A stretch of DNA of 64,000 bases from Piper betle. Lineage: Eukaryota; Streptophyta; Magnoliopsida; Piperales; Piperaceae. The notes beneath the pieces are model-generated. The model saw only the letters and a list, made by a program, of their open reading frames with translations, did not search any database and was not told the DNA's origin. Position 1 is the stretch's first letter; each line of letters opens with the position of its first letter. Shown here piece after piece: positions 1 through 17,665 of this stretch. The position numbers and the translations under genes are program-made. The stretch covers positions 62,001 to 126,000 of the forward strand of contig JAURVB010013607.1 in assembly GCA_033002965.1 (NCBI GenBank), written 5' to 3'.

Positions 1-283
1 TTTCAAATTTATATATAGCCTTAAATAAATAAAGTTTGATCATATAAATATTATAATTTCATTATAATTAAAGTGAAATAAATATTTCATAATATTTTTA
101 AAAAAAATAATCAATACTATTATTTCGATTAGTTTGGTTCTGTCTCGAGCCAAAATATTAATATAAACACCAACTACTTTACAAGCCAATCGATGACCGA
201 ACCAAATTATTTTGGTATTGAACAAAATTGCTTATTCGGATTTGGTTGAGCTCGGTTTTCACCAAATTATATGTTCACCACTA
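1..283. repeat. Right end of a hAT-like element (truncated by window)
   Basis: The stretch is rich in short GGTT/CCGAACC-like motifs and ends with GTTCACCACTA. Its reverse complement, TAGTGGTGAAC, resembles the ends of plant hAT-type elements. The other end would lie outside the window. No target duplication can be tested, so this is inference from end sequence and composition only. Confidence 0.25.
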
Positions 284-1344
284 ATTATTACTCTATTTTA
301 TGCTTAATTAATTAATAGAATATTATTAATGCTGAATATTCATGTTTACTCTATTTTGCGTACGAGCAAAGTTGAGACTAGAGTGCTGATCGTTCATATC
401 ATCACTCATATCACGTAATTACCTCTATGATCCTGATCAAATTAATTAAAACTGGCCACAGCCAGGATCAAATGGGAGATTGATCCCTTTGATCCTGATC
501 ATGAGAGACTCAATATACAAATTTCTCCAAAGTTGATGGCTCAAACTTCAATCTTCTATAGAACGATTCACCAACTCTTCCGGGATTTTATAAACTTGAA
601 TGAGCTCCAAAATCATAGTTTGGGGTTTCATGACCTCTTTAGTTATGGCTCGCACAAGGAAAAGAAAATCTGAAATTGTTATTACTGGCTATGTCAGTTG
701 AAGCAACGAAGAGCACTTCAGTTGGATGTTGATCAATTTATCGATTAATTTAATGGGGCGAATATTAGTATATATGAAGTATAAAGTACGACCTATATCT
801 GAACCAATTCGACCAGGATTATTACGGACAAATGCATGCGGAAGAGCCCGCTTTTTTATTCATGTTAATAGTTATTATTAGCGCTATGTATTAATAACAA
901 AAACAAAACCTATCAATACACATTACATACAAATATTAAGTAAAAAAGAGAAAAAGAGAAACCATAACTCCATATGCATGGAGTTGTATGCAAAATATCA
1001 CATCATGCACGATTTATACTAGAAATAAATATTAATTTTATAATTAAACTCTCGTTAAATAATGAGATAAATTATAATAATTTAATATATTTTAGATATA
1101 AATTTTAATTAATTTTAAATATATATATCTTAATTAAACGAGAAAATAAACTATGACAATTTAATTTTTTTATTTTTTATTGAATATTAGTAGGTTAAAT
1201 CTCCTCCTTCCCACTTTTAATTAGGAGCTAATATTAAATTCCTCTTTGATTAATAAGAAATAGACAGTAAAAAAATACTCATCAGACAATAAACTACTTC
1301 ACTCTTTAATACATAAAAATAAAATGTCATCCAATATATAATTG
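284..1344. other. AT-rich intergenic DNA
   Basis: I see no supported gene here. A segment around 1040-1110 (ending near a TTTAATATATTTTAGATATA motif) recurs near 59446-59520, next to another copy of the LTR family, so part of this stretch is shared repeat DNA. Confidence 0.4.
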
Positions 1345-1779
1345 TCATAAGTTACAACTCAATTTGAATCCACGCACAGATAAATTGAAAAAGTTGGACA
1401 AATCACAAGTAGCCGTAGCTCGGCAAATAGAAGGGATCAACCAAGAGGCAATGCATGCGTCGTGAAAGAATGGGTGCAATCGAGAAAGAAATCGCAACTC
1501 ATCCCCGTCGCAGTAATCGCAAAGGCACATCGAGCAGCAATTCTCGATGCGTTCTACACCGCAGGTCCCCATCTTGCGGAAGGACTTAATGTATAAGACA
1601 TCAATAACTCGCAGCCGATATTGTGCAGTTTCTGCTTGAATGATCTGCCAACGTCGCTGGCCAGGTAACGACAGACACACTTCACAACATGGCGAAGGAT
1701 GAGCTTCCGGAGGTAATGCAAATGCTTCGCCGGGGCCTTTTGCTTTCTCTAGAGCCTCTCCGCGTAAAAGAATAGAAAA
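1345..1779 (-). pseudogene. Degenerate RING-H2 finger remnant
   Basis: The open frame contains CSMCLCDY, a GDELRFL stretch, HPFFHDACIASWL and two later cysteines. This resembles the RING-H2 pattern of plant E3 ubiquitin ligases (C-x2-C, then LP-C-x-H-x-FH-x2-C-x2-WL and CPLC). The cysteine expected before the central histidine is replaced, there is an extra residue between the two histidines, and the final C-P-x-C is missing, so two zinc sites should be lost. The frame has no upstream ATG: it opens after a stop at 1780-1782 with ALPPEAHPSPCCEVC. I read it as a decayed gene fragment. A chance match is possible. Confidence 0.35.
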
Positions 1780-1924
1780 TTATGAACCCCCGACTTCGCT
1801 TTTGTCTCGGTGCAGCAGTTAATGATCCCTCTCTTCCATGGAAAAGATGTGCCTTTCTAGCTTGGAAGTGTTGAACTTTGTTTGCAATCTTGATTGTTGG
1901 ATTCATTTGAATTTTATTACACTT

Positions 1925-2290
1925 CATTTTGATTCATCCGTGAATCAACCTAAAAATATTAATGGTGGTTGAACCATTCGTTAAGTTACTTAATTCGGTT
2001 AAACCGATCTTGATTTACCTTCGGCGTCTTAAAACAATGATGCAACATACAAAACATAGAATGGATCTTTGGGTTGTAACATTATACTACATGCATGTCG
2101 TGATGTGCAAACATGTAAATAAACAAATTAAACAAAAAAATTTAAAATAAATATTTATTTTTGAAAATAAAATGGAGAGAGTTTCCCTAAAAGTATAATA
2201 AGGGTCAGCTTGTTAATGACAAATCATATATATTTATAACGATAAAAATTAAAAATGGTCCAAATTGAGTTTTAACAATTAAAAATATAT
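1925..2290 (-). repeat. Fragment of the local LTR family
   Basis: This segment aligns by eye, in the same orientation, with 59550-59880. Both match the reverse complement of the 3' part of the solo LTR at 14404-17229. Shared anchors include ATTCGTTAA, a GGTTAAACCGA/AATTAAGCCGA stretch, GGCGTCT/AGCGTCT and CATGCATG/CATGTATG followed by a GTGATGTGCAA-like motif. It is an old, truncated copy with no coding capacity. Confidence 0.55.
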
Positions 2291-3025
2291 TTCCCTTCTC
2301 TTTTAACTCAAAATTAAGAAGGTTACCAATTCATCCCTTCTTTCCTGTTTTCTCACGGTGGAATGGATTTATTATTAAGGACTATAAGTTAAAAGTAGGG
2401 TTTTTCTTTTTCTTCTTAAAATTTTCTTTAAAAAAATTGCTTACATTCCCCGTACTTCCCTTTTCTTATAATGATTCCTAATTCGGCTCATGAATCATGA
2501 TAAATAAATGACCTGGTAGATAGTTTGAAACACTGTTATGCTAAACTACTAGACTATTTAGTCCCAACAAAACAAGCAAAAGAAGATAATTAACAATATA
2601 AAATGTCGCGGCCAAAATACCCATTTTACATACAAAGTTACAATTTATCGTTCTCATTCTAGATTGGTTTCGAATCCTTTCCCTCCCCAACTTCCCCCTA
2701 TTCAATTCTAAACCAAATAAGTAACCAGCAAATCAATCATTCCACTAAACGAACCGGCTAAGCCAACCAAATCAGATCAAGCATAACACAATCAAACCCT
2801 ACAAATCAAATAGATCAAACCTACACCCCCACCACACCAACAAACCAACAAGAAAATACAACCAATCGCAAGGTAACCCATTCAACAAGTAATTGCAACC
2901 GCCGGCTAGGTCACCAGTCGGTGGATTGATTTTTTTAAGTTTGATTTAATCTGAACCGTTTTTATAATCGAACGGTCCAAATTAATTTGAGGGCAAAAAT
3001 TTTTCTCTTCCATTCCGACTATCTA

Positions 3026-3060
<35 letters not shown>

Positions 3061-5308
3061 AGAAATATCTAATGTACCTTTTAGCATTGAATCACATACA
3101 GTAATTTGGAAACTTATATATAACATGAATTAATCTATATATTATTTCTTTGCAAATTGGCTTCAAATTTGATGCGGCCAAGAACATGCATGCAGTACTG
3201 TGAATTAATCTTACCAAAACCCGAACAAGATTTCAGCATTTGATTCCATTATGTCCTTTCAGGATATTCGATTTAAGTTAGAAATACTGAAATGTTGAAG
3301 CAAGGCAGGTTTTGTTCCGTCTCCCAAAAGGGCCTCAAACCTCTCCATTGCAATCCCTCTCTGGTCATGAATGTGACCAAATATGGCATTGCTACAGGGG
3401 TGGTCAGAAGTCCTTGAGGGAGAGTGAACAACGAATGCCTTGTTGGAAATTAACTCTAGTTGTTTTTGCATGCATGCCCCCAAGCTGTGGCAAGGCCACT
3501 TTTGATCGCTCTCCCTGCAAGCGCTTCTATCTCCAATATTTACAAGTCAACAGAAGCCCTTGAGGGAGAGGGAACAAGAAATGCCTTGAAGAACATAAAC
3601 TAATGATCAACCATCTCTCTCTAGTTGAGGATTTCATTGATTACTTGACATGTTTTTTTTCTGTTGTAGAGAGATTGTTGGTGGACGTCGTATTTATAGG
3701 CTCAAAAAGTGTGTATGTTGAACTCATATTAATGGGAGGTTCCCGGTAATCTTACAGTGCCTAAATCAACTACAGAAGGTCATCCTTTGGGATCATTGCA
3801 GGGGCGCATCCTTCTAAGAAGGAAGAATAAAGTTTGAGTAATTGAGAATCTCACCATGTATAATGTGGGCGGTCTTATCTAATCTGCTTGGAGATTTGTT
3901 CTGTTTGATATTCCTCCTCATATTTCTCATGCAGGATGCTCGTGCTTATAAATGTGATCTTCAAGCTGCTTCATCAAATGTTATTATGATTAAAAAGGTT
4001 AAAATGCAGGCAATTATACACATTTTTGCCGTCACTAATGCAAAGTTTCAGAATAGAATATAAACAACTGGTGAAGCAAAATAGTCAAATATATAAACAA
4101 TAATATATACCTCTTTTTAAAAATAATTTATGCCCTTTTAATTGGAGTCAACCATGCATGCATTATTTAACCACTTGAAGAGGCCTAATTGTCAAAGTTG
4201 AAGATTCGACTATAAAGCACGGAAAGACGGTTTCGAGATGTAGAAAGGTGCAACTAAACTAGCAAGAATATATTTATCACATCACTAGATCACACATCAA
4301 GAATTCCAACTAGCTACTTGGAACTGCAAATTAAAGTCGAGCATATTCTTTACTCTATCTTCACGTGAGGACATATGGGCATTCAGTGATTAGGATCAAA
4401 ACAACTGCATACAAGGGCTAGTTGGCAAAAAAATTAAAAAATGCAAAAATTGGGGAGCCCGATTTATAGTTTTAGCGTTACTTTCCTGGATCCTAAAAAT
4501 CATAATTATCTAGATCGGTGGAACATGAATATTGCTAAATGGACTACAATCAAGGGTTTACGCATTCATTATATTTTCAGGTGGGCCGGGCCAAACTGGC
4601 CCAATGGGCCTGTCTCCAGGCCCAGGCCGACGTAACCCTTCTCTAGAGAGGCCCATGTGTTGAGCGGGCCGGCCCTTGTGGAGGCCAGGCCGACCCAACC
4701 CGATCAAATTTTAGACCGGACCGGGCTGGCCTTGCCTCCCGTTGTCCAGCTTTATGCTCGAGCCTATATCTTCAAGGTTCTTAGTTGGATTAACTACGAA
4801 GAAGGCATCGCAAAGGATGTTGACTACCATAAATAGGTTCCAATTCTGTTTTCATCGCTTAATCATCCTCAAGAACTTAAATTGTAGCAATTAGTTCCAA
4901 ATTCAACAATCAATAATATAAAAATATTTATTATTAGTTTCATTCTTTGCAAGAATCTTTACATCAAACTTGGTATATGACTAATGATGTTTCCTAGTAA
5001 TGAAATTAATAATCTTAGTGATTTTGAGTGAGTTATTGGAAGTTATAATTAATTTTTGATTACATGATGTATATATATATATATAAAGAAAAACAAGGGT
5101 CCCCGATCTTAAAGCATCGAGCATGGATTCAATATTTATTGTAAGAATACACTCAATTTACATTACGTTGATGACCCGTTTTCTTGAGGGTAACATAGAT
5201 TCAGAACTCATGAGAAACAAAGAAAACATGTTTCCACTCATACAATGATATTCACACATAAACATGCATCGGAGAATTGCAAAATGAAAAACTTATATAA
5301 GCGAAAAA
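2291..5308. other. Intergenic DNA with simple repeats
   Basis: I see no supported gene. The stretch holds an (AT)n tract near 3030-3057 and a pair of about 37-bp direct repeats near 3404-3440 and 3552-3588 that share CTTGAGGGAGAG. Short opposing frames at 3259-3563 match no family I know. A GC-rich block at 4580-4740, rich in GGGCCGGGCC-like motifs, looks like transposon-end sequence. Confidence 0.4.
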
Positions 5309-9224
<3,916 letters not shown>

Positions 9225-9273
9225 GGGTGTTTAGCTCAGGAGAGTGTGTCCGACAAGCAGCGGCGGCAGCTGA

Positions 9274-9283
9274 TATTTAAATA
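9274..9283 (-). promoter_or_regulatory. TATA box of the CDPK gene
   Basis: On the minus strand TATTTAAATA lies about 50 bases before the CDPK start codon. That leaves room only for a short leader, so the true cap site may be very close to the ATG. Confidence 0.45.
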
Positions 9284-10534
9284 GTGATCAAATGACGATA
9301 TTAGACGCCACTTTCTTATCGTCTTTGCCTGTTTTTTGTGCGTCAGAGGGTATCTGTTTGGAATAGAGATTGATGAACAGAATACGTCAACGACGACTTA
9401 TTCACTTGGTTGGGAAGGGCTGCCGCCTGCTTGACTGGAACCTTATCAACTCCTTCCATGCCTTTTCTTGGCCCCTCCTTCTTTTACTATACGCACACAC
9501 ACGCGAGAGAGAGAAAGAGAGAGATATTTTGTACTGAAAACAGAGTCGACCAAGCCCGGGTTTGTCATATGTACCAGCCTTGTGCTGAGGGCGGCCGATT
9601 TTGACCACCTGGCCTTGCCCCTATGCGGCCAGTTCTTTTCGAAGGTATTTTAAATTATATTATATTTTTTCCCTTTTTTCGCATAATTAAGTCTAATTTT
9701 TTTACTATCTAGTGACATTGAACATTTTTTCTTTTTTGTAAAAAGCTCTTCCCAAATTGTGTTAAATTATATATTTCAAATCTTTTTTGATAATATTATT
9801 AGAATCTTAATAACCGTGATTGAATCCATTTGCTTTTGGAGAGGCCGAACAAGTTTTATTTACGACTAAATTTAAATAGGTTGTTTACAGTTCAAATCAA
9901 TTACATGTATTTAATCTTTGTTTTCTACGCGTGGGAGCCTTAACCACTTTCTTTAATAAATGAAGCTAATAGAAGTTGTTTTTCTCCTCCGCTAATAGAA
10001 GTTAGGACCTAATAAGACGGGATCTTTGAATCAGCGATTTCAATGTGATTTACATGTTGCCTATTGGGCTCGCATATGTCACAATTACATTCACTGCTTC
10101 ATTTGCTTTTCTATACCACTCTTCTAAATTATATAAAGTAAGTGACAATGGTCCCATTGACGTGACGGCCTACCAACCTTATTTTCGTCTGCTCATAATT
10201 CGGTAATACGCATGATTGTGATTCTGTGATGTAGATGTGGGCTGCAGCTGACTGTCATAGGCCCACTAAATAATTAAACTTTAATGTTCTAACGTTGTGT
10301 CGCTACACAAAAAGATAACTAAAAATTAGGCTCTCGTGAAAAACAAGAGCTATATATATACATAATGTCTGACAAATTAAAATATAATAAGAAATTTAAA
10401 AATATTATAATATATTTTCTCGTTCATTAGAATGATCCTTACAACTAAAATATTATAATATATTTCACTATTTAACAAAACTCTATTTATAAAATTATAT
10501 TATCTTTAAGATATTGTGTTTTATATTTCTTTGA
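9284..10534. other. Intergenic DNA
   Basis: I see no supported gene. There is a (GA)n-rich tract at about 9502-9526. The opposing short frames at 9402-9653 look like chance frames across it. Confidence 0.4.
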
Positions 10535-11030
10535 GCTTTTAACTTTAAAAGGGGATACAATTTTTAATATTATTGGGTGGTAAGAAAATTAAAACGAAAT
10601 AACAGGAAAGGAAAATTTTAATTAAAATATTAAAATTACCCTTAAATTAAGAAATAAAAAAATCTCAAACTTTTGTTTTGAGGGGCGGTGATGGCTCAGT
10701 CGTAGCTGACCGCTCCCAAAATTGCTGCCCTATACTATGGGTGGCAGAAGGCCATCGCAAGCCGCTCCAAAAAAACTAATTTTTTTTTGCTAAGATCGAG
10801 CTGTGATGACCGGCTAGCAACCCACAACAATGGGGTGGCCAGATCCATGGGGGCGGCACCTCTAAGAGGCAGTGCTGGCCGCCCCTTTAAAAAAAGATTT
10901 ATTTTTTTTGGTTTTTAAGTTAAGAGTAGTTTTGATATTTTAATTAAATTTCTTATTTTTATAATGTACTTTAATTCTCCCTCTGATATTTAAAATTATT
11001 TCACCTTTTATGGTAAAAGTTATATTTCTT
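10535..11030. repeat. MITE-like element with long imperfect inverted repeats
   Basis: The left arm (about 10535-10660) and the reverse complement of the right arm (about 10910-11030) share TTTTAATTAAAATAT, a TTAAATTAA-like stretch and an outer TTTTA(n)TAAAAGG motif. They flank a GC-rich centre at 10680-10890. A related left-arm sequence (TTTTTAATATTA followed by a GGTGG motif) occurs near 47150. No target duplication was identified, so the superfamily is unassigned; a Mutator-like foldback is possible. Confidence 0.45.
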
Positions 11031-11839
11031 TCCATCACATATTTGACAAAAAAACAACTCAAACCATATATTTTCACAATTGTAGCTATAAGCAATTAGA
11101 CCCTAACTATTAAGAAAAATAGTATTATTATTATTTTTATTTTTACGTACATTGATTAGGGCTAAACGAGTTGAATCAAGTCAAACAAGACTTTATTCAT
11201 GTTTAGTTTGATTTAAAGTAGTTTTCTCAAACTTGGTTTATTACTAGGTTATATGTTTTGAGGCGAACTTAATTGGGTTCGGAGAATGTCACATTATTGA
11301 CAAAGTTTTTATTTATCAGGAGATTGTCACATCATTTTTTACCGCGTTATCTCCTGAAAAGTAAAACTGTGTCAATAATTATCAAATCATAAACATCCCC
11401 ATAGACAGTATATATATAATAGTCAATTCGATTACTTTTAGAGCATTAAACTGTTATGTTCAGATGGGCTTTCGTCAGAATTGTTGGGCCAAATTACCTT
11501 CAAGAAGGCCTACCATATGGGCCCTAATAAAACATAACCAGGAGAACTGTCCAACAGCAACCCGATGACACCAACCAAGAACAAGCAGATCGTTATTGCA
11601 ATCACATATCAACTATTAATTGCAAAAGTTACTACTATACATGAGAATCAAATATGATACAAGCTGTTTATGAAATCCAGAACTGGATACCACCATTATA
11701 TACAACATGATATGAGAAAATCAGAAAGCTAATTTATTCATGGACTGATTGCTTTGAAAAAAGATTATTATTATATGGACTATATATATATAAAGCTGCT
11801 GCATGCCTACTACACAACATAAAATGTCTGGGTTGGTTA
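11031..11839. other. Intergenic DNA and 3' flank of chitinase remnant
   Basis: I see no supported gene. TAGGGCTAAACGAGTTGAATCAAG near 11157 starts like a hAT-type element end, but no partner end was found. Confidence 0.35.
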
Positions 11840-12723
<884 letters not shown>

Positions 12724-13868
12724 GGCTGCCGTTTCATAGCAGGAATTGAAAGAATCTGGCGTTGAAGAACAACAGTAAGAAGAGACAGATAAGTCTGATG
12801 AATTCTTAATTGAAAAAGTGAATTATGAATGGGAGCACGGGTGGTGTTATTCATGTGAGTTTATTCAATGTGGTGACAAAAAACTTTGTCAAATGCTTGT
12901 TCGTATTTGCTTACCGGAGACCTTGGGAAGCTTGTAAGTTGTAGCATGCGAATGTTGTACACATGTACGCAGCAGGGAAGAAGCAGAACGGGGCCCCAGT
13001 TCCTTGAAAAGTATTTGCGAAGGTAAAGTATAAATAAATTATGTAATGATCATAGAATTGAAGCTTAATTCTTCTTTGCTTTGGATAAAAAGAAGATAGA
13101 ATTGAAAGCAGAACGGGAATCATCTCTAATAATGCCAGCTCACGAGTATTTAATGTTTGGTTTGGATCGACTTGACTTAAAACTCAATATTTAAATATTT
13201 TAGTTCGAACTCGAATCTTACAAGTCGAATTTGATCAAGGTAATGTTTAACTCGATTCGACTCAACTCAAAATTAACTTGTAGTTCGACTCGGTAATATA
13301 ATGTAATAATATACACAATATCACTTGACTATTTAAAATATATTTAAAATTATAAAGAAATGTTATTATTGAGTACATATTCGAGGGTGGTGGTGGAAGT
13401 GTTTTGTTTTTTGTTTTTATTTATTTTTATTAAATTTGGGTCGTCTTTGTAATTGAACGATCAATATTAAAGTTTGAGACATAAATATTATTTTCCCCCA
13501 GCTAAGATAATATATATATATATATATATTAATAAGTTTGATTGTAGATAATTATTTTTATTTATATATAATAAAATAACAAAGTAGTTAACGTGCAAAA
13601 AGAAAAAAACGAAACAAACTTTAATTGAGCAAAATTTAACATGCCTTGTGAATAACTTTAATCATTAAGGTATATAAATGAGCCTCTTGTTACGGAGAGA
13701 ATAATTTTAATAGTATTAATAGGGTAGACTTTTCCTGATCCAAGGCAGGCTTTGCACTTTGCAATGTTTTAAGATGTAGTTCAATGTTCAAAACAAAAGA
13801 AAAACTTAAATATATATTATTTTATTTTAAACAAATAACATCCTAAGCATGAGTGCCGGGATATCATG
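12724..13868. other. Intergenic DNA
   Basis: I see no supported gene. The first 200 bases are the likely former promoter of the chitinase remnant. An (AT)n tract lies at about 13511-13530. The block at 13150-13300, rich in TCGACTT/GACTCGA-like motifs, is repeat-like. Confidence 0.35.
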
Positions 13869-13869
13869 A

Positions 13870-13962
13870 AGATTTGAAGGTCGCCTATTCAATCCACGTT
13901 CATTGCATTATTTAATATTATTTTTTATTAGATTTGAAGGTCGCCTATTCAATCCACGTTCA
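13870..13962. repeat. 60-bp tandem duplication
   Basis: A 33-bp sequence beginning AGATTTGAAGGTCGCCTATT is present at 13870-13902 and again, identically, at 13930-13962. It sits just outside the older LTR copy and looks recent. Confidence 0.8.
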
Positions 13963-14403
13963 ATCCACCGACAATTTCGGTGGTTTTTGGCGACTACTCT
14001 AGCGGGGCAATCGGAGATAGGGGTTAGACCATCTCAGCCGAGCTTGACCCAATGGTGGTGACAACAAGGGCAGCCGCGGTGGCGATGGCCATCGACGGCG
14101 GCATCGAGTGCGGTCGGGGCGGTCGGTTGCTTTGATAAGACCCACGGCCAGCCTCGATGGCGGCGCTAGGTAAGGGGAAAGGTAGGGAAGTCGAGGGAGA
14201 GCTTCGACGTCATGGCGGCGGCGGTCCGTTGCAGACGGCGGCAGAATCGCTTCAGGAACGGCCATGAAATCGAGGCAATTTCCGGCATCGCGACGACTGG
14301 ACAGTGGCTGGGCGTGGTTGAGGCGACAGGCAACGGTACGACTGGGTTGGGCAACGTCGATTGGCGACAGTGAAGATGTCGGGGAAGAAGATGACAAGTA
14401 TAG
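13963..14403 (-). mobile_element. Older LTR copy, left part (inverted, split)
   Basis: This segment matches the reverse complement of about 14870-15360 in the adjacent solo LTR and also 61260-61450. Anchors include AATCC...GGTGGTTTTTGG, GGGGCAATC and CCCAATGGTGG. Together with 17230-17665 it forms one older, inverted copy of the same family, split by the insertion at 14404-17229. The frames at 13999-14397 are non-coding LTR sequence. Confidence 0.65.
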
Positions 14404-17229
14404 TGTAAAACCCGTGACTCGAGTCAGGGTTTTACGTTACTGAACTAGTCGGTTCGACCGTTGGTTTGAGTCGAGTCAGTTTCATGAACCGCGTGCTGAG
14501 TCGAGGCCAGCCGTGAGTTATGAGCGATGAGAGTCAGGTATACCTGAATATATAATGATAACGTCGAGAAGATGGTGAGATATGAGTTATCAGAATATAT
14601 GAAAGTATGCAGTATTTTTTCTTTTTATATGTTTGATCGTAGAAATAGTTTTAGGCCGAATAACGCGTTAGGACGCGTTGGATTACATTCAGGTGGGTTA
14701 TTGTTATAGAGCATGTCATTTGGATGTTGTTGTGTTTGTTTTATTTTATGGAATTTTTCCATATTTTTCTAGATTTTTTAGAATTTATTACGAACTAGTT
14801 ATTATTTTTACTCGAGTAGGAATCGAGTCAATACTTAATTACGAAACTGCCATTGAGGGTATTTTTCTCCTCTCGACCCTTCTTCATCCAAACCCTCGCC
14901 GCCCACTTTGTTCGTCACCGCCACCGCCGTCGACTGTCGCCCCGCCGCCGGAACCAACAGTTCGTCATCCCCTCGCCGTCGACGTGCCACCCAGACCGAC
15001 CCCGGCCACCGATCGCTTGCCGGCGCATCCGCCGTGATGCCGCAAGCCGCCTCGGCCGTGGCCACTCCAAGCTTGATTCCGCCGTCGTCTGGGCCATGCC
15101 GCCGCCGCTGTGACCCCGACGACCACCCCTCGCCGTCGCCGACGTTTCCCCCATCATCCCGAACGCCGTCGAGGCCGGCCGTAGCCCCGATTCGAATCAC
15201 GCCGCTGCCGCCACCCATTTTCGATGCCGCCGCCGACGGCCATCGCCGCCCTGGCTGCTTTGTTTGACACCACCATTGGACCAAACTCGTCGAGCTGGTG
15301 CCGATAGACCCCTTGATTGCCCCGTCCCGAATCCTTGCCGGAAAACCGCCGGAATCCGCTGGAAAATTGGATTCGTGGGAAATTTGCCGGATCATCCGCC
15401 GAACGCACCCGGTCCAATCTGATCGGACTTTGGACGCCGCTAGGTGCCGAATTCGAGTTTCGAGCCACGAAACGGAAACCCTAGCCGTCGTCGATTTTCG
15501 ACGACGCGAGGTATAATTTATTTTAACTTAGTTATTTAAAAGTATTGATTGTTAGAATTGCATGGTAGGATTGGTGAATTGTGTGTTATAATAATATATA
15601 TAAATGTAGATTTGATTAAGGATAAAATATAAAATTTGTTTAATTGAGTGGTGTTAAAAATGGAGGCTAAGAAACTAATTAGGGTAATTAGGTAATGATC
15701 TTGATCTAATGCAAACTAGCCTAAGTAGACTTGCTAAAATTGATATAGGTTGATGTGTGTTGATTGATGCGTGATTGTGTTGATTGTGTGTGCATGCTAT
15801 AGGATGTGTGATTCATCATGCTGGCGTTAGTTTTTAGCTTGATTGTGTAGGTACGGTGTAGGAGCTCGCCTGCCTAGGCGCGTGGACCCGTTTGGAGCTT
15901 CTACTAGGTCCGTTTAGGACTTGTTCTCTGTTTTACGTTATTCTACTGTGTATTTGATTTATTACATGCAGGACGTGTTAAGTGGCATTTTATCGGATCC
16001 CACTTAATTCGGGCCATTTAGCCAATAATTTTCTGGATTAATAACCCTCGAGGATGAGATCCCTCGAGTTTGTTTTCGAACTTCAGATCCAGCTCACGTT
16101 GCCTTCGGGCCTATTGTATAAATCCCAACCCATACCTATATATATGTATAGTTTTCGCGTTTTCAGTGAGAGATTGAATGAGGGAGATCCGACTACCGTG
16201 CTACTGCGAGCGGGCACGTGTGAGTCAATAGTGGGCTTTGGAATGGTGTATAAGCCGTTTCATTCCCGAGGGATCTTGACAACTCCACCTTTGAGTTCCT
16301 CAAACCCGGAGAAGTTTGTAGGTTCACAGGTACTGCATTGCAGCGCATGTCTAGACTTGTGGTTTCAAAGGGCACTGAAGGTGACTGCCTGAGAGTACTC
16401 GGCCTTCGTGCTCAAGGCCAGGAGTAATATGGAAGGTGCAGAGGGCGGAAAGGAATGAGATTTGATGCGAGAAGCGATAGAGAAATGGCCGAGGTATGAG
16501 AATGTGAAAGATAGGGGACGCTGTCGACCCGAGGGCGACGGCTCCCGTATGTGCCCTGATGAGAGTTCTTGAGGAAGTATATGGTTTTCATTCAACAGGA
16601 GAGTTTGCTCTCCTGTGCCAGATTGATATTAGTTATTTTCCGGGCCGGTAACACTCGTTACTGACGGTTTTTCTATATATATGTAGGTGAGAAATGCGAG
16701 GGATGAAAGCTGTCGGGACTGCAGAGGAGCAGACACGGAACCGCGCACACATGTACCTGTCGAGTGTAATCTATAATGACGGTGTGTTATTGCTACGTGA
16801 ATGATAATTTTGATGTGTTTGTTTAGATAAATTGCTTGATATGAAATGAATGGATAAATGTGAATGAGTAGTGAGTTTGGAGTTCAGGCTCGGTTCAATT
16901 GAAACGAAAGAGATTATGATGAATGCTACGGTAGATTATCATGTTTTATCGTATTTTGATAAAATATTTATATGCCCTTGTTTTGGATAATTTTTAATTA
17001 AAATTTCTTACCGTTGCATGGTTTTGTTTTGCTTGCACATCATAGCATGCATGTAGGACTACGTTAAAACCCACGCATCCTATCCATGCATTTCATATTT
17101 ACATCTCCATCTTGAGACATCGAGGGCAGATCCGGGTCGGCTTAACCGAACCCTGTAGATTAGCGAACGATTCGGTCGTCGGTGATATTTCCAGGTCGGT
17201 TCACGGGTGAGCCGAAACAGGGTGTTACA
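14404..17229 (+). mobile_element. Solo LTR, 2826 bp, likely Ty3/gypsy
   Basis: The element begins TGTAAAACCC and ends GGGTGTTACA, giving TG...CA ends with a 9/10 imperfect inverted repeat. It is flanked by a perfect 5-bp target duplication, TATAG (14399-14403 and 17230-17234). There are no gag or pol motifs, primer-binding site or second LTR, so it is a solo LTR left by recombination. Long LTRs starting TGTAACACCC-like are common in plant Tekay/Del chromoviruses, so I infer that lineage. All frames inside (for example 14835-15395 and the proline-rich ones near 14900-15270) are taken as non-coding. Confidence 0.8.
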
Positions 17230-17665
17230 TATAGGGCGGCGGCAAAACTGTAAATAAGACTTGACTCGATACTGATTCGAGTCAAGAATGATAACTAACT
17301 CGGAATAAATCCTAGAAAAATTGGAGAAAATCCTATAAAATCAAACAAAACAACACAAGATCTAAATAACATGCTGTATAACTAATAACCTACCCGAATA
17401 CCATCTAAATCGTCCTAATGCGTTATTCGGCCTGAACTAATTCTACGGTCAGAACATGAAAAAATAAAATCATCAACTGTATACTCTAATATTTACTGAT
17501 AACTCAGTTTACTGATGCATATCTGACACTATCATCGATATTTGGGTATACATAAACTTTCATAGCACGTGCACACAGTTAGCCTCGGCCCCACACACAT
17601 ATTTTAAAAGCGAAACCGATTTGAACCACGGTCAAACTGACCGGCTAACGAGTTACGAGTTTTTC
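17230..17665 (-). mobile_element. Older LTR copy, right part (inverted, split)
   Basis: Sequence directly after the TATAG duplication matches the reverse complement of 14404-14870 in the solo LTR. Shared anchors are CATGCT-TATAAC, CCTAATGCGTTATTCGGCCT, GGGTATAC and TTTGAACCACGGTCAAACTGACC. It continues the copy that begins at 13963. A direct repeat of TTGGTATTTAAAGGTG follows at 17711 and 17871. Confidence 0.65.

Noticed and set aside
3259..3563. Opposing frames of 74 and 83 codons
   Set aside because: Neither matches a family I know, and the region contains direct repeats. Evidence is too weak for a gene call.
14835..15516. Several long frames on both strands, proline- and arginine-rich
   Set aside because: They sit in the GC-rich part of a solo LTR. 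All frames are open there because of composition.
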